The notes beneath the pieces are model-generated. The model worked only from the letters and a program-made list of their open reading frames with translations, had not been told where the DNA came from and searched no databases. From Methylobacter sp. (GTDB lineage: Bacteria > Pseudomonadota > Gammaproteobacteria > Methylococcales > Methylomonadaceae), in the NCBI GenBank assembly GCA_030653175.1, contig JAURZV010000054.1, forward strand, positions 1 through 64,000: DNA of 64,000 nt. Reading direction: 5' to 3'. The translations under genes and the position numbers were made by a program. Positions 9,400 through 18,412 of this stretch are shown piece by piece (positions within the stretch are counted from its first letter, which is position 1; each line of letters starts with the position of its first letter).

Positions 9400-11304
9400 T
9401 TAATCTTTCAGCAGATCCTTAACTTTGTCCATAATCCCTGCCGGATCGATACCTTGATGCGGGAACTGTTCCCAGAGACCGCCACAACCTTCTTTATGCG
9501 TTGCAATATGCGCATATTTTGGGGTCAGGCCACGCTCCAGCAACCAGGAACCAAAGCGGCTACCCAGTCCCGTTTTCCGGTTATACGACTCGACAATCAA
9601 CACCATCGGCGAATTGCCAATTTTAGCCATCATCTCCTCATCAATGACATTCAAGGTAGGTTTGTTGATCAAACCGACATCAATGCCTTCTTGTTTTAGA
9701 CGTTCTACTGCGTCCAACGCCCGATACAACGCTTCGCCGAAGCTGACAATATAACCTTGAGTTCCTTCGCGAATAATTTCATCCTTGCCCGAGACAAATT
9801 TGTAGTCACCGCCAAAATACTCCTGACCGTCAGTATTCAAAATAGTCGGTACTTTAGAGCGGGTCGAGAATACAAAACGCAAACCCGGGTTAAAGAAGAT
9901 GGTTTCCAAACAGGCTTTCATTTGCAGCGGGTCAGCCGGAAAGTAAAGGTTGGTCGCATAACCGTCACTCAAACCATTATCGGCAAACATGTTGTTCAGA
10001 CCGAAATGGCAGGTGTTGTCAGCCATGTCGTCTATCCCTGAATGCGAGAAATGACTGAGCACGTTGGAATGGTTCAATCGTGCCATCGTAATCTCTGAAA
10101 GCAACATCTCCAAGAAAGCACTAAAGGTACCAAAAATACCCTGTTTGCCTGCTTCCATCCCGAAACCGGCCGCTGCCGAAAAGTTACCGCGCTCCATAAT
10201 GCCGGAAGAAATAAACACTTCAGGATAAGCGTTATGAATTTTGATCAGACCGCAGGAACCTTCCAGGTCGCTGTCAACGACGCGAATTTTTTCGATACGC
10301 TCGGCCTCGCTCATCCGGCCCATAATCGCGACGGCTGCATCGCCGAAAACGTTGCGGTTAGCATCCCACTTGTCGCTGGAACCCAGGAATACAGCGTCAT
10401 TTTTTGGTGCTTGAACTGCTTTAAGGTGATCTGCCGCAGCCTGTCGACCGTGAGACTCTAAATACTCTACCGCCACTTTTACCGAGACTACGTCATGGCC
10501 GTGAGTTGAACCTTCCAGTCCGACAATGCCCGGACACATAGGACGATGATTAATAACAGCAACGGGGCCATCGGTGTTAATGGCAGTACAAATACGCTTA
10601 TAAAGATCGTCGATATCTTCGCCGTCGCCTTCCAATACGGTTAAGCCGTGGCCGACCAACGTTTTAGCCGTGGAGCAACCGGGTAGATAGTGTGACGGAT
10701 GACCTGCAATGGTTACGTCATTATCATCAATGATCAATTTAACATTCAGGTTTTGAGCAACTGCAAAGCGGGCGGCTTCTGCGTCATTACCTTCCTGCTG
10801 CGAGCCATCGGAACCCAGGCAAAACAGTACCTTAAGAGGATTAGCGATAGCCACGCCATTGACATAGGGCCACATGTGGCCCAACCGTCCCGAGCTGAAT
10901 TTTACGCCGGGCGTAAAGCCCAGTTCAGGGTGGCCCGGCAAATGAGAATGGGCTGCGCGGTATTGCATCAGATGTTCAGCAGGCAAATCGCCGTTAAGAG
11001 CAGACATCAGGTATTGAGTGGCCACGCGATGCCCGGCTTCGTCAAAAAAAACAGGTACGTATTTAGCTGCATCGCCTCTGAACAAAGCATCCATTATTAC
11101 GACTTCCGGCACAGTATCGTAAGGTCCGCCGGTATGTCCGCCAACGCCTCTCGCAGCGCCGGTAGCCGTAAAAAACACGATCGCGTCGCGGCACAATTGT
11201 ATATTAGCCTTGAGACTGGCCCGTTGTTCGTCAGTCAGTGTCGTATTGTTTGCGTTTAAAGTGATGCGTTGATAAGCGCCAAGATCGATTGGAAATGTAT
11301 TCAT
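9400..11304 (-). CDS. Transketolase-family TPP enzyme
   Basis: A 634-aa thiamine-diphosphate enzyme. The N-terminal region has GGHTGGPYDTVPEVVIMDAL (about 49-68), and the cofactor-binding motif GSDGSQQEGND followed 20 residues later by IIDDNDVTI is clear. The C-terminal third has the Pyr and transketolase C domains (SSGIMERGN, GTFSAFLEM, VESYNRKTGLGSRFG). Transketolases exchange two-carbon units in the pentose-phosphate, RuMP or Calvin cycles. The sequence differs from the classical E. coli TktA type, so the exact substrate is open. An upstream extension of the frame to 11616 is unlikely: the start at 11304 is preceded by AAGGG and begins the conserved part. Monocistronic, with its own terminator. 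Confidence 0.8.
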   Translation of the reverse strand: MNTFPIDLGAYQRITLNANNTTLTDEQRASLKANIQLCRDAIVFFTATGAARGVGGHTGGPYDTVPEVVIMDALFRGDAAKYVPVFFDEAGHRVATQYLMSALNGDLPAEHLMQYRAAHSHLPGHPELGFTPGVKFSSGRLGHMWPYVNGVAIANPLKVLFCLGSDGSQQEGNDAEAARFAVAQNLNVKLIIDDNDVTIAGHPSHYLPGCSTAKTLVGHGLTVLEGDGEDIDDLYKRICTAINTDGPVAVINHRPMCPGIVGLEGSTHGHDVVSVKVAVEYLESHGRQAAADHLKAVQAPKNDAVFLGSSDKWDANRNVFGDAAVAIMGRMSEAERIEKIRVVDSDLEGSCGLIKIHNAYPEVFISSGIMERGNFSAAAGFGMEAGKQGIFGTFSAFLEMLLSEITMARLNHSNVLSHFSHSGIDDMADNTCHFGLNNMFADNGLSDGYATNLYFPADPLQMKACLETIFFNPGLRFVFSTRSKVPTILNTDGQEYFGGDYKFVSGKDEIIREGTQGYIVSFGEALYRALDAVERLKQEGIDVGLINKPTLNVIDEEMMAKIGNSPMVLIVESYNRKTGLGSRFGSWLLERGLTPKYAHIATHKEGCGGLWEQFPHQGIDPAGIMDKVKDLLKD

Positions 11305-11850
11305 AGGTAAACCCTTATTATTAAAGTTAAATGAGTGGTCGATTAAGAAGAAAATGATGTTTGTAAGGCTTAATTTATTTGATGATAAGGTAAAACAGCG
11401 ACTTTCGATATAACATTTTTTGATTGGCAAGAATCTTGGCTTTACGCAGTAAAACATCCGGTCGAGACCCAGATCAAATCTATCTCCAAAACCCCCTTGA
11501 ATAGCTAAAAAACAGCCAATTCGATTGCTTTCTTTCAATTTATTCTTAATCGCCCTAAATGAACAAATATTTTGTAATACGAGGCTTGTTACTATTAGAG
11601 CGGCAGGGCTCCCCACAGTCTAAATAGCGAAAGGATTTAGATAAATGTATGAGTCTTGTGTCCATTGTCCACTGATTATCCACTCCAAAATAAACACTTA
11701 CAGTAATAAAGCATGTCATTCCAGTGATTCGTTACGCAACTGGGCTTTATCGGACGAGAATCAAAACCGACCTGAGGTTTTGCATTTTTCTTTTTGATAG
11801 AACCAGTCGATAATAGCCGCATTATTAATTTAACCATCAATGAGAAAAAA
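11305..11850. other. Divergent promoter region between transketolase and ssb genes
   Basis: About 545 bp with no credible gene on either strand. It separates two divergently transcribed genes and must contain both promoters. I see no clear operator. Confidence 0.5.
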
Positions 11851-12288
11851 ATGAGCAACGTATTTAGTTTTACCGGCACTGTTGGCCGCGATGCAGAAGT
11901 CCGGTATTTACCATCGGGTCAAGCGGTATTGAATGTTACCGTAGCCAACAACATCGGCTTTGGCGATAAGCAGCAAACGCTATGGATCAGGTGTGCGGTG
12001 TGGGGCAAGCGCGCAGAAGGACAGTTGCAAAATTATCTGAAAAAAGGCCAACAGGTGTTTGTCTCGGGTGAACTGAGTCAAAATGAATATCGGGCGCAAG
12101 ACGGTTCGACTAAAACCAGTCTGGAGCTTAACGCCAATATTATCGATTTGGTCGGCAAAAGAAACGAGTCCAACCAGCCGCCGCAACAAAATTATCAATC
12201 TTCCGGTGCGCAAGGCCAGCCATCTGCGCAACAAGGCCCTAGTCATGATAATTTTGATGCGCCGTATGATGACGACATCCCGTTTTAA
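11851..12288 (+). CDS. ssb: Single-stranded DNA-binding protein
   Basis: A 145-aa SSB with an OB fold at residues 1-105 (VFSFTGTVGRDAEVRYLPSG, LWIRCAVWGKRAE, GQQVFVSGELSQNEY), a Gln/Ser/Pro-rich linker and the acidic tip DAPYDDDIPF that docks repair and replication proteins. The start at 11851 gives the standard N-terminus MSNVFSFTG; the longer frame from 11794 adds residues unlike the family. It is slightly shorter than E. coli SSB (178 aa) because the linker is short. Confidence 0.93.
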   Translation: MSNVFSFTGTVGRDAEVRYLPSGQAVLNVTVANNIGFGDKQQTLWIRCAVWGKRAEGQLQNYLKKGQQVFVSGELSQNEYRAQDGSTKTSLELNANIIDLVGKRNESNQPPQQNYQSSGAQGQPSAQQGPSHDNFDAPYDDDIPF

Positions 12289-12291
12289 GTG

Positions 12292-12474
12292 ATGAAAAAA
12301 ACATCGGATAACCCTGCAGCAGACCGGAAAAAGGTGAGTGTTACTGAGCGTAATCTGTTGGTGGCTCATGGGCAAAGTAAAAAGCTTCCGCTCCTGCTCA
12401 CGCCCCTTACCTACATCCATGTAGGCAAAACTGGCGGATATGCGCAAAAGGCTTCAGCCGGATTTGCCGGTTGA
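12292..12474 (+). pseudogene. Small frame after ssb, interrupted by a family C repeat
   Basis: Four bases after ssb an open frame begins MKKTSDNPAADRKKVSVTER. It runs into the family C repeat (12371-12430), which supplies SKKLPLLLTPLTYIHVG, and ends soon after at 12474. The next gene (12440) is in another frame and starts without a good ribosome site. I infer that one gene was split when the repeat entered and shifted the frame. The original function is unknown. Confidence 0.4.
12371..12430 (+). repeat. Dispersed repeat family C
   Basis: Contains AAGCTTCCGCTCCTGCTC, ACGCCCCTTACC and the terminal palindrome CCTACATCCATGTAGG. Related copies lie in phoR (30499-30546), the murF 3' end (59711-59809) and the dciA-like gene (46150-46187, opposite orientation). 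Confidence 0.8.
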
Positions 12475-12763
12475 AGCCGAGCCATTGCCGGCCAGGCAAT
12501 TATTAACCGGGCTGAAGCCGGAAGTCGCCACGGAGTTGAATAAAGCAAGGCAGCTTATTGATGACCGCATTAATGAAATAATGGGTGGTTTTGCTGAAGG
12601 CAAGAAAAACAGGCTGTTTGGTTTCAGGTTCGGTTCTGTTGATGCCTTAAAAACCATGAATATAAAAGCCGCTTTCAAGACCTTAAGTATCGATGACAAT
12701 CTAGTGAAAATGAAGTTGATTGCTGACATGGACTGTCATGGAAAGGAGGTTAAAGAGCATTAA
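12440..12763 (+). CDS. Hypothetical protein, probably the 3' part of a split gene
   Basis: A 107-aa frame without a recognised domain. It is rich in Leu, Lys and Glu and includes GLKPEVATELNKARQLID and GFAEGKKNRLFGFRFGSVDA. The first codons overlap a palindrome (GGCTTCAGCCGG...CCGGTTGAAGCC) and lie just after the family C repeat. The preceding frame from 12292 may be its separated 5' part. It lies between ssb and the ABC-class ATPase gene on the same strand. Confidence 0.5.
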   Translation: MRKRLQPDLPVEAEPLPARQLLTGLKPEVATELNKARQLIDDRINEIMGGFAEGKKNRLFGFRFGSVDALKTMNIKAAFKTLSIDDNLVKMKLIADMDCHGKEVKEH

Positions 12764-12790
12764 CTTCCCTGGTTTTTAAAACCGTGAGGC

Positions 12791-12796
12791 AGGAGG
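12791..12796 (+). promoter_or_regulatory. Shine-Dalgarno of the ABC-class ATPase
   Basis: AGGAGG four bases before GTG; it decides the GTG start. Confidence 0.7.
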
Positions 12797-12800
12797 GCAT

Positions 12801-14546
12801 GTGAACAAATTACAACCGTTACTGGCTTCTATCGCCGATCAGTCTTTTCACAACATCCAAAAACTGCGCGGTACTTATCACTTCCCCCGATTCGAACTCA
12901 GCTTCATCAAAATGCAGGGTAGCCCCGGCGCTAACCCTGCTTCCATTGCGTCGATTAAAGTAGCGCTACAGGACAGTAAAATCCCCGAGCAATTTTTCCA
13001 AACCGCCGAGTGCAAACTGGCGGTGGCCGATTTTTTAATTCGGCGCTTTCGTCACGGCATTGACCGATTCGCGCAGCAAAATCGCGGTAAAGACGGCAGC
13101 GGTTCTTTTAATACCATTACCTTGAGCCAAAAGATGCTGAACAGGGATAGCGTTTTGTTTGGTGACGATGCCGTTTATTTGTGCTTTATCATCAGCCTCC
13201 CTGCTACAGGGCAAGGCGGCGTTTTTGATGCCGAGCAGGCGTGGATCATGTTCAATCAGGAACTGACTGCAATTGTTGACGCTACGTTTTTTTATCAACA
13301 CTACGATGAGCAAACTAGAACGCTGCTCCAGCAGTTTGTGGATGTGCAAAAAATACGCGCCGAGATTATTCAGTTTATGCGACAACATGATCTGGTTGCT
13401 TTTATCGCCAATGATGCAAAGCTGCCGCGGCATAGCGGCGTCGATGACCGGCCTGCTATGGACGAATCTGTTAAAACCTTTCAATCTCCCGCATCGTTAC
13501 AAACAACAATCCCTTTGTCTGATGGCCGCAACATAACCGGCATGGGTATTAAAGAAGGTATCACCTGCATTACCGGCGGCGGCTATCATGGCAAATCGAC
13601 CTTGATGCAGGCGATTTTAGCCGGAGTTTATGCGCATATTCCGGGAGACGGGCGGGAATATGTGGTGACTCGGGAGGATGCCTTTTTTATCAGGGCCGAA
13701 GAGGGCCGCAGTATCCGGAATGTCGACATCAGCCTTTTTATCGGCGATCTGCCGAACGGCCTTAAAACCGATTGTTTTTCATCCGATAACGCCAGCGGCA
13801 GCACTTCGCAAGCGGCCAATATTGTCGAAGCCATTGAGAGCGGCAGCCGCTTGCTGCTGTTTGATGAAGATACCTGCGCAACCAATTTTCTGGTACGTGA
13901 CGAGTTGATCAAAAAAATCCTGGATGCGGCTCAAGAGCCGATCAAGCCGCTTTATTCAACGGTGCGATCGCTGTGGAAAAAACATCATGTCTCGATGATT
14001 TTTGTGGTCGGCGGCCTGGGTTATTTTTTGCAGAAAGCCGATACCTGTCTGCTGATGGATAATTACCGTTGCGATGATATTACCGCCAAGGTGCGCGACA
14101 GGCTTGGGGCTATAGCGGAGGAAGATTCGCCGACCCCCGCTTTTTCCGCATCACGCCGTCTGGCGGCCGGTAATTTCGATCCCGTTTATATCAATCGGCG
14201 CTTGAACAAGACGATTTCAAAACGCATAAAAGATTTACGCAACGCACCAAGGCAACTGGAATACGGCATGGATCTGGTCAATCTGGATGCGGTGGTACAA
14301 ATCGCAGAAGCACCGCAGATTCTAGCCATCGGCTACTGCTTGCTGGCGCTACGAACTCAACTAAAGCAGTCGGGTAATAAACCGGAAACGATCCGTTTTT
14401 GGATAGACCGGATAGAGAGTGAAATAAACAAGCATGGATTAGCCTTCTTGGAGCCTGATTATCCGGGTACCCTTTCCATGCCGCGCAAATATGAACTGGC
14501 GGCTGCTATCAACAGGATCAGATCATTAAGGATTTTTCAGGAATGA
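12801..14546 (+). CDS. ABC-class ATPase (COG3044 / PF09818 family)
   Basis: A 581-aa member of the 'predicted ATPase of the ABC class' family. Walker A is GGGYHGKST (259-267), an ABC-signature-like SGSTSQ lies at 332-337, and Walker B is RLLLFDEDT (350-358). An N-terminal domain of about 240 residues precedes the ATPase core, and a helical C-terminal region follows. No transmembrane segment is visible, so it is probably cytosolic. RNA or DNA handling has been suggested for distant relatives, but the role in bacteria is unknown. It starts with GTG at 12801 after AGGAGG (12791-12796). Confidence 0.8.
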   Translation: MNKLQPLLASIADQSFHNIQKLRGTYHFPRFELSFIKMQGSPGANPASIASIKVALQDSKIPEQFFQTAECKLAVADFLIRRFRHGIDRFAQQNRGKDGSGSFNTITLSQKMLNRDSVLFGDDAVYLCFIISLPATGQGGVFDAEQAWIMFNQELTAIVDATFFYQHYDEQTRTLLQQFVDVQKIRAEIIQFMRQHDLVAFIANDAKLPRHSGVDDRPAMDESVKTFQSPASLQTTIPLSDGRNITGMGIKEGITCITGGGYHGKSTLMQAILAGVYAHIPGDGREYVVTREDAFFIRAEEGRSIRNVDISLFIGDLPNGLKTDCFSSDNASGSTSQAANIVEAIESGSRLLLFDEDTCATNFLVRDELIKKILDAAQEPIKPLYSTVRSLWKKHHVSMIFVVGGLGYFLQKADTCLLMDNYRCDDITAKVRDRLGAIAEEDSPTPAFSASRRLAAGNFDPVYINRRLNKTISKRIKDLRNAPRQLEYGMDLVNLDAVVQIAEAPQILAIGYCLLALRTQLKQSGNKPETIRFWIDRIESEINKHGLAFLEPDYPGTLSMPRKYELAAAINRIRSLRIFQE

Positions 14547-14601
14547 TATAGTCGAGTGCCATCCAGATAAGGATGATGAAAGATTACAATGCCGATCAAA
14601 A

Positions 14602-14647
14602 AAAGACCGCCCCAGAGAGAACAGGGGGTAGACCCGGGGTGGTCTTT
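14602..14647 (+). terminator. Strong hairpin after the ATPase gene
   Basis: AAAGACCGCCCC and GGGGTGGTCTTT form a 12-bp stem with one mismatch. The A-run before it makes it a better terminator for minus-strand transcription, but it lies 55 bp after a plus-strand gene and may work in both directions. Confidence 0.55.
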
Positions 14648-14956
14648 GTAAGAGAGATAATGCGACAAAAACATGGCATCCAGCCCTTCTTTGTCGCTTA
14701 CAGATTAACAAAATATGCAGATGAGGTTTATCAGTACGAATACCTATAGCAACAATCGCTATCCCGCAGCTCTTTGTTATACCGTCAAGTTAATGTCCTG
14801 AATGATTCCGGTTTTGCCGTCTTCAGTTAAATAAACGCCGGTATCGGCTGACATCGAAATTAAGTTTAGATGACACAAAAAATGGCTGCCGGCAGCAGCT
14901 ACAGGACGAGATTGCTTGGTGTACAATAGATTTTTTTATTTAGATTAGGATCAATA

Positions 14957-15289
14957 ATGGAAGCTTACCCAGACAAAACCTGTTCGATAGACCGCCTGGT
15001 CACTCATGCGAAATTGGTAGAAGCGACAAAGGCCGGAATGAAAACGCAGCAACGTCGTGATGGCGTATACGGCTGGCCCGGCGAAACCTTCGACCTGGAC
15101 GGGATGACTTTTGTTGTTACCGATTTAAAACGTCAGCGCTTAGGTGACATGACCGATGCCGATGCCAGGGCGGAGGGCTATCCCAGTCTTGATATGTACC
15201 GGGATATTATCTTGAAAATGCACGCCGGAATGACCTGGGAAGCCGACGCTCTGGTATGGGTGCATAGTTTTGCGGCTCAAGCGGAGTAG
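14957..15289 (+). CDS. ASCH-domain protein
   Basis: A 110-aa protein with an ASCH-like (PUA-related) fold. FDLDGMTFVVTDLKRQRLGD gives the beta-strand core, and DADARAEGYPSLDMYRDI resembles the loop in which ASCH proteins say that a residue 'has to be in a GFxxxxxF' context. ASCH proteins bind RNA, and some (YqfB) hydrolyse N4-acetylcytidine; which applies here cannot be told. It stands alone, followed by a terminator. Confidence 0.65.
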   Translation: MEAYPDKTCSIDRLVTHAKLVEATKAGMKTQQRRDGVYGWPGETFDLDGMTFVVTDLKRQRLGDMTDADARAEGYPSLDMYRDIILKMHAGMTWEADALVWVHSFAAQAE

Positions 15290-15300
15290 TTAAGCGCATA

Positions 15301-15329
15301 AAACCCTCGGCTTTTCCTTCCGAGGGTTT
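15301..15329. terminator. Bidirectional terminator
   Basis: AAACCCTCGG and CCGAGGGTTT form a perfect 10-bp stem between convergent genes (ASCH gene and acyltransferase). Confidence 0.8.
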
Positions 15330-16419
15330 AATATTGTTGATCTTGTTTATACCCGGTTAACGGTGCGGCGACAGCGGCTGCCTTCAAGTCATTGGACATC
15401 AAAGTGGCCATTTTTTGAAACGGCAGCTCAATATATCGATACGAGATCATTGCGAACCCAAAAACAACAGCGATGTAAAAGAAAGTTAACCAACCGACGT
15501 AATTCCCCGTCACTAATTCCTGCCACAAATACACCGTATAAGAAATTCTCCCTAGATAGCATAACTGTCTGTTTTTAAAAACAAGGGCAATCGCTTTAAT
15601 CTGTGTGGGCGTACCCAGCACCATCAGCAGAATCAGCACAGGGTAACAAACCACCTTAATCTGTTTTTCGATTCCAACCGGCAAATAGCCGATACCAGTC
15701 AGCAGCAGCGCAATAACGATTAGCCAGACTGCAACGTGCATCTGACGAATACGGCTGATGATCTTTTCGGGCAACAGTGCTGAGCAGCAACCGGTAAGCA
15801 GAAAAATAAAGTACATGAAATATTCGCCAATAAACAGATGTCCTGTCCTGTTCAATAACACCGAAGCGATGGTCAAACCGCCTATTGCAATCCCAAAGCG
15901 CAAACTGTTATTGACCATCGGTACAAACAGCATCAGCAGCGGAAAAATCAGGTAGAACTGCTCCTCGTAAGCCAGCGTCCATGTGTGTCCTGCAAACCAC
16001 GAACAGCCGTCAGGAAACGGCATATTGCATAAAAACGAGGCTGAGGTGAGCGCTTGTTGCGGCGAAATTTCAATAATGTCCGCTGCATTAAGCAGCAAAA
16101 GGCAGGATAGATACAGCCAAAGCGGCGGAATAATCCGATAAAAACGGCGCACATAAAATGCGGGTAAACAAATCGTGCCCGTCCTGCTTTTTTCCGCAAC
16201 AAGACCGGAACAAATCACAAAACCGCTGATCACAAAAAAGACCAAAACCCCCAGCTCACCCAGTCGATCCAGCTGATCTAAATAAGGTGCCAAAGATATT
16301 ATTTTTAAGCCGCTATAAACGAAAATATGCGACTGAATGACCATAACAACGGCCAGAAACCGCCAAGCATCAATATAATCGATTCTTGCCGGTACAACGT
16401 CTTTATTGGTGTTACACAA
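15328..16419 (-). CDS. Acyltransferase 3 family membrane protein (OafA/YrhL-like)
   Basis: A 363-aa integral membrane protein with about ten hydrophobic segments. The N-terminal signature YIDAWRFLAVVMVIQSHIF carries the Arg and His expected in the catalytic region of acyltransferase 3 proteins, and FYRIIPPLWLYL is also typical. Such enzymes O-acetylate (or otherwise acylate) sugars of lipopolysaccharide, exopolysaccharide or peptidoglycan. No polysaccharide genes are adjacent, so the substrate is unknown. Confidence 0.85.
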   Translation of the reverse strand: MCNTNKDVVPARIDYIDAWRFLAVVMVIQSHIFVYSGLKIISLAPYLDQLDRLGELGVLVFFVISGFVICSGLVAEKSRTGTICLPAFYVRRFYRIIPPLWLYLSCLLLLNAADIIEISPQQALTSASFLCNMPFPDGCSWFAGHTWTLAYEEQFYLIFPLLMLFVPMVNNSLRFGIAIGGLTIASVLLNRTGHLFIGEYFMYFIFLLTGCCSALLPEKIISRIRQMHVAVWLIVIALLLTGIGYLPVGIEKQIKVVCYPVLILLMVLGTPTQIKAIALVFKNRQLCYLGRISYTVYLWQELVTGNYVGWLTFFYIAVVFGFAMISYRYIELPFQKMATLMSNDLKAAAVAAPLTGYKQDQQY

Positions 16420-16579
16420 GGTTACTTATCCTGCTTTAGGAAATGGCGGGGCTACAAGCAGCCCCGGTTTTACGCGGTGTTAGTTTGTTAGACTGTATTT
16501 GGAAAATAGCTTTTACCGGCTTGGCTATTTTAAAGGGTGCTTTATTTAGCGGAGTACTATCTTGTTCATAACTGACTCA

Positions 16580-17146
16580 CTAACCGGCGGCTAAATAATA
16601 CAAGCCGCTGCTTAAGCATATCAATGAAAACAGGGTGTTCATACGCTTACCCGTGCTAAGTCCAATTACGCAACCGATCAGGCAAATGACCAGACTCATC
16701 AACATTAACGACGAGAAATACAATACGGCGCTGGAATCGGCCGGAATTTCTGCGGCATGTGAATAGCCATGGAATACGGCGAAAAACGATACGCCCGGAA
16801 AGAGTATTTTAGAACGTTGTTTTTGACTGATAGTGACCAGCAAGCCAAACGCCACCAACGATAAGGCGATTAATGATTCAACAAACGGAATTTGCACCGC
16901 TACAGCGTTAAGCAAGGCTCCGGCAGCCATCAATGCCAGAAAAACAGCCGGAAATGCAAACAAGGCTTTGCCGCCCTGCTTAGCCGCAATCAGGCCAACC
17001 GCCAGTAATACCAGCAAATGATCGATGCCGGTTAAAGGATGCAATAAACCGCTGATCAAGCTGTGGTCGATATGTCCTCCGGTATGTGCATAGAGCGAGG
17101 GTGATACGAGAAATAAGGCGGCAATCAGCCAGTTTTTAATACGCAT
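16580..17146 (-). CDS. HupE/UreJ family membrane protein
   Basis: A 188-aa protein with a signal peptide (1-20) and about six membrane segments. The family motif HPLTGIDHLLVLLAVGL (about 37-53) carries His and Asp residues thought to bind nickel. HupE/UreJ proteins import Ni2+ for hydrogenase or urease. A NAD-linked [NiFe] hydrogenase is encoded at 40-46 kb in this window, so supplying it is plausible, though the genes are not linked. A second motif with His occurs in FAVFHGYSHAAEIP. Confidence 0.82.
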   Translation of the reverse strand: MRIKNWLIAALFLVSPSLYAHTGGHIDHSLISGLLHPLTGIDHLLVLLAVGLIAAKQGGKALFAFPAVFLALMAAGALLNAVAVQIPFVESLIALSLVAFGLLVTISQKQRSKILFPGVSFFAVFHGYSHAAEIPADSSAVLYFSSLMLMSLVICLIGCVIGLSTGKRMNTLFSLICLSSGLYYLAAG

Positions 17147-17310
17147 AAATGAGTCCTCTTAAAGTTGTTAAATCGGGGTGAACAATGTTCGGCAAGCTTG
17201 CAGTCTATCGTTGCCGTAAAAAAGGCCTCAGTCTATTAACTGGCCTTAGGTCTGTCAACGCTTTATCAACTAATAGGTGTGATTAAAAGTATCGTGCATG
17301 TTACTTCATA

Positions 17311-17374
17311 TAGGGCGTGCCGCGCGCCATAGGAAGTTAAATTTAGACGGAGCAGGCGCGCGCGGCACGCCCTA
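17311..17374. repeat. Intergenic palindrome (TAGGGCGTGCCGCGCGCC type)
   Basis: TAGGGCGTGCCGCGCGCC is matched, after a 26-bp loop, by its near-complement ending in GGCACGCCCTA. It lies 20 bp after the PRPP synthetase stop and may serve as its terminator. No T-run. Confidence 0.65.
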
Positions 17375-17393
17375 CTCAACAGTCAACGCTTTA

Positions 17394-18269
17394 TCAAGTA
17401 ATTGCCTTAATAGCGTCCGCAAGCAGAGCGTCGAGCTTGATGCAGGAGCAAGGATGGTCGATGCTGTCGGTGCTCCAGATGGTTTTGACGCCGGACTTAA
17501 GGATATGAGCATAAGCATCGTCGCAAAACAGGGCGTGGGTGACGACGGCGTAGATGTCTTTGCTGCCTGCGGCTTGCAGCAGTCCGGCTGCTTTAGCAAT
17601 TGTCCTGCCGGTGCTGGCCATGTCGTCGATGATGATCACGGGTTTGTTGCGAAAATCGCCATCCGGAAAGGTCATTTCAACCTGTTTGTCTCCGAGCCGG
17701 TTTTTTTTGGCAATGGCGTAATCGAAACCGATGTTTTCGGCGATAGCGGCAACCCATTGTTTCGATTCGCTGTCCGGCCCCAACAGTACAGCATGGTTGA
17801 ATTGTGCTTTTAAAAAAGTTCCGATTTCATTGGCGGCGGTAAGGCTGATCGCATTTTTAATCGGAATTGCCTGGGTTAATGCCGAGATGCGGTGCAAATG
17901 CGGGTCTACGGTGAGTACATCGTCAAACAGGTCGGCAAGCAGCTTGCCGACGATGCGCTGGCTGACCGCCTCGCCAGGCTGGTTGGCGATGTCCTGGCGC
18001 ATATAGCTTAAATAAGGCGTAACCAGCGTGAGCCGTTTAGCGCCTAATTCCCGTGCGGTAGTGGCGCACAGCAATAGCTCGATCAATTTGTCGTTGGGTT
18101 GATTAAGGCTGCGGCAAACAATAACGTGTTCAGGCAATGACGGCGGCAGGCGGATCAAGCTTTCACCGTCGGGAAAATGATGCAAGACCACTTCCGCCAG
18201 CGGTACGTCAAGCCGGGCCGCCAGACGTTGTGCCTGGCTTAAGTAGTCAGGGAAGACAAGTATTATCAT
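17394..18269 (-). CDS. prs: Ribose-phosphate pyrophosphokinase (PRPP synthetase)
   Basis: A 291-aa enzyme that makes PRPP from ribose 5-phosphate and ATP. It has the substrate segment HHFPDGESLIRLP, the ATP/metal loop TVDPHLHRI, and the PRPP signature PVIIIDDMASTGRTI (about 210-224). It is shorter than the classical allosteric enzyme (about 315 aa) and resembles the archaeal or class III type. It follows the nucleoside phosphorylase gene on the same strand with a 143-bp gap that contains a palindrome. The pair suggests nucleotide salvage through ribose phosphates. Confidence 0.85.
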   Translation of the reverse strand: MIILVFPDYLSQAQRLAARLDVPLAEVVLHHFPDGESLIRLPPSLPEHVIVCRSLNQPNDKLIELLLCATTARELGAKRLTLVTPYLSYMRQDIANQPGEAVSQRIVGKLLADLFDDVLTVDPHLHRISALTQAIPIKNAISLTAANEIGTFLKAQFNHAVLLGPDSESKQWVAAIAENIGFDYAIAKKNRLGDKQVEMTFPDGDFRNKPVIIIDDMASTGRTIAKAAGLLQAAGSKDIYAVVTHALFCDDAYAHILKSGVKTIWSTDSIDHPCSCIKLDALLADAIKAIT

Positions 18270-18324
18270 AGGTTAAAATTATTCCTAATTAAAAGCCGGT
18301 GTTACGCAACGACTAAGAAATTTT

Positions 18325-18368
18325 CACCACGAAGACACGAAGAAATAAAACTTCGTGTCTTCGTGGTG
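18325..18368. repeat. CACGAAG palindrome, copy 1
   Basis: CACCACGAAGACACGAAG and its exact complement CTTCGTGTCTTCGTGGTG enclose 8 bp. Related hairpins lie at 20054-20114 and 39606-39666, all between genes. Confidence 0.85.
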
Positions 18369-18412
18369 AGTAAAAAATGCTTAACCCTGGAATGATCTTT
18401 CATAGAAATCAC

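Noticed and set aside
9400-11616. Extended N-terminus for the transketolase (to 11616)
   Set aside because: The extra residues have no family similarity, and a good ribosome site precedes 11304.
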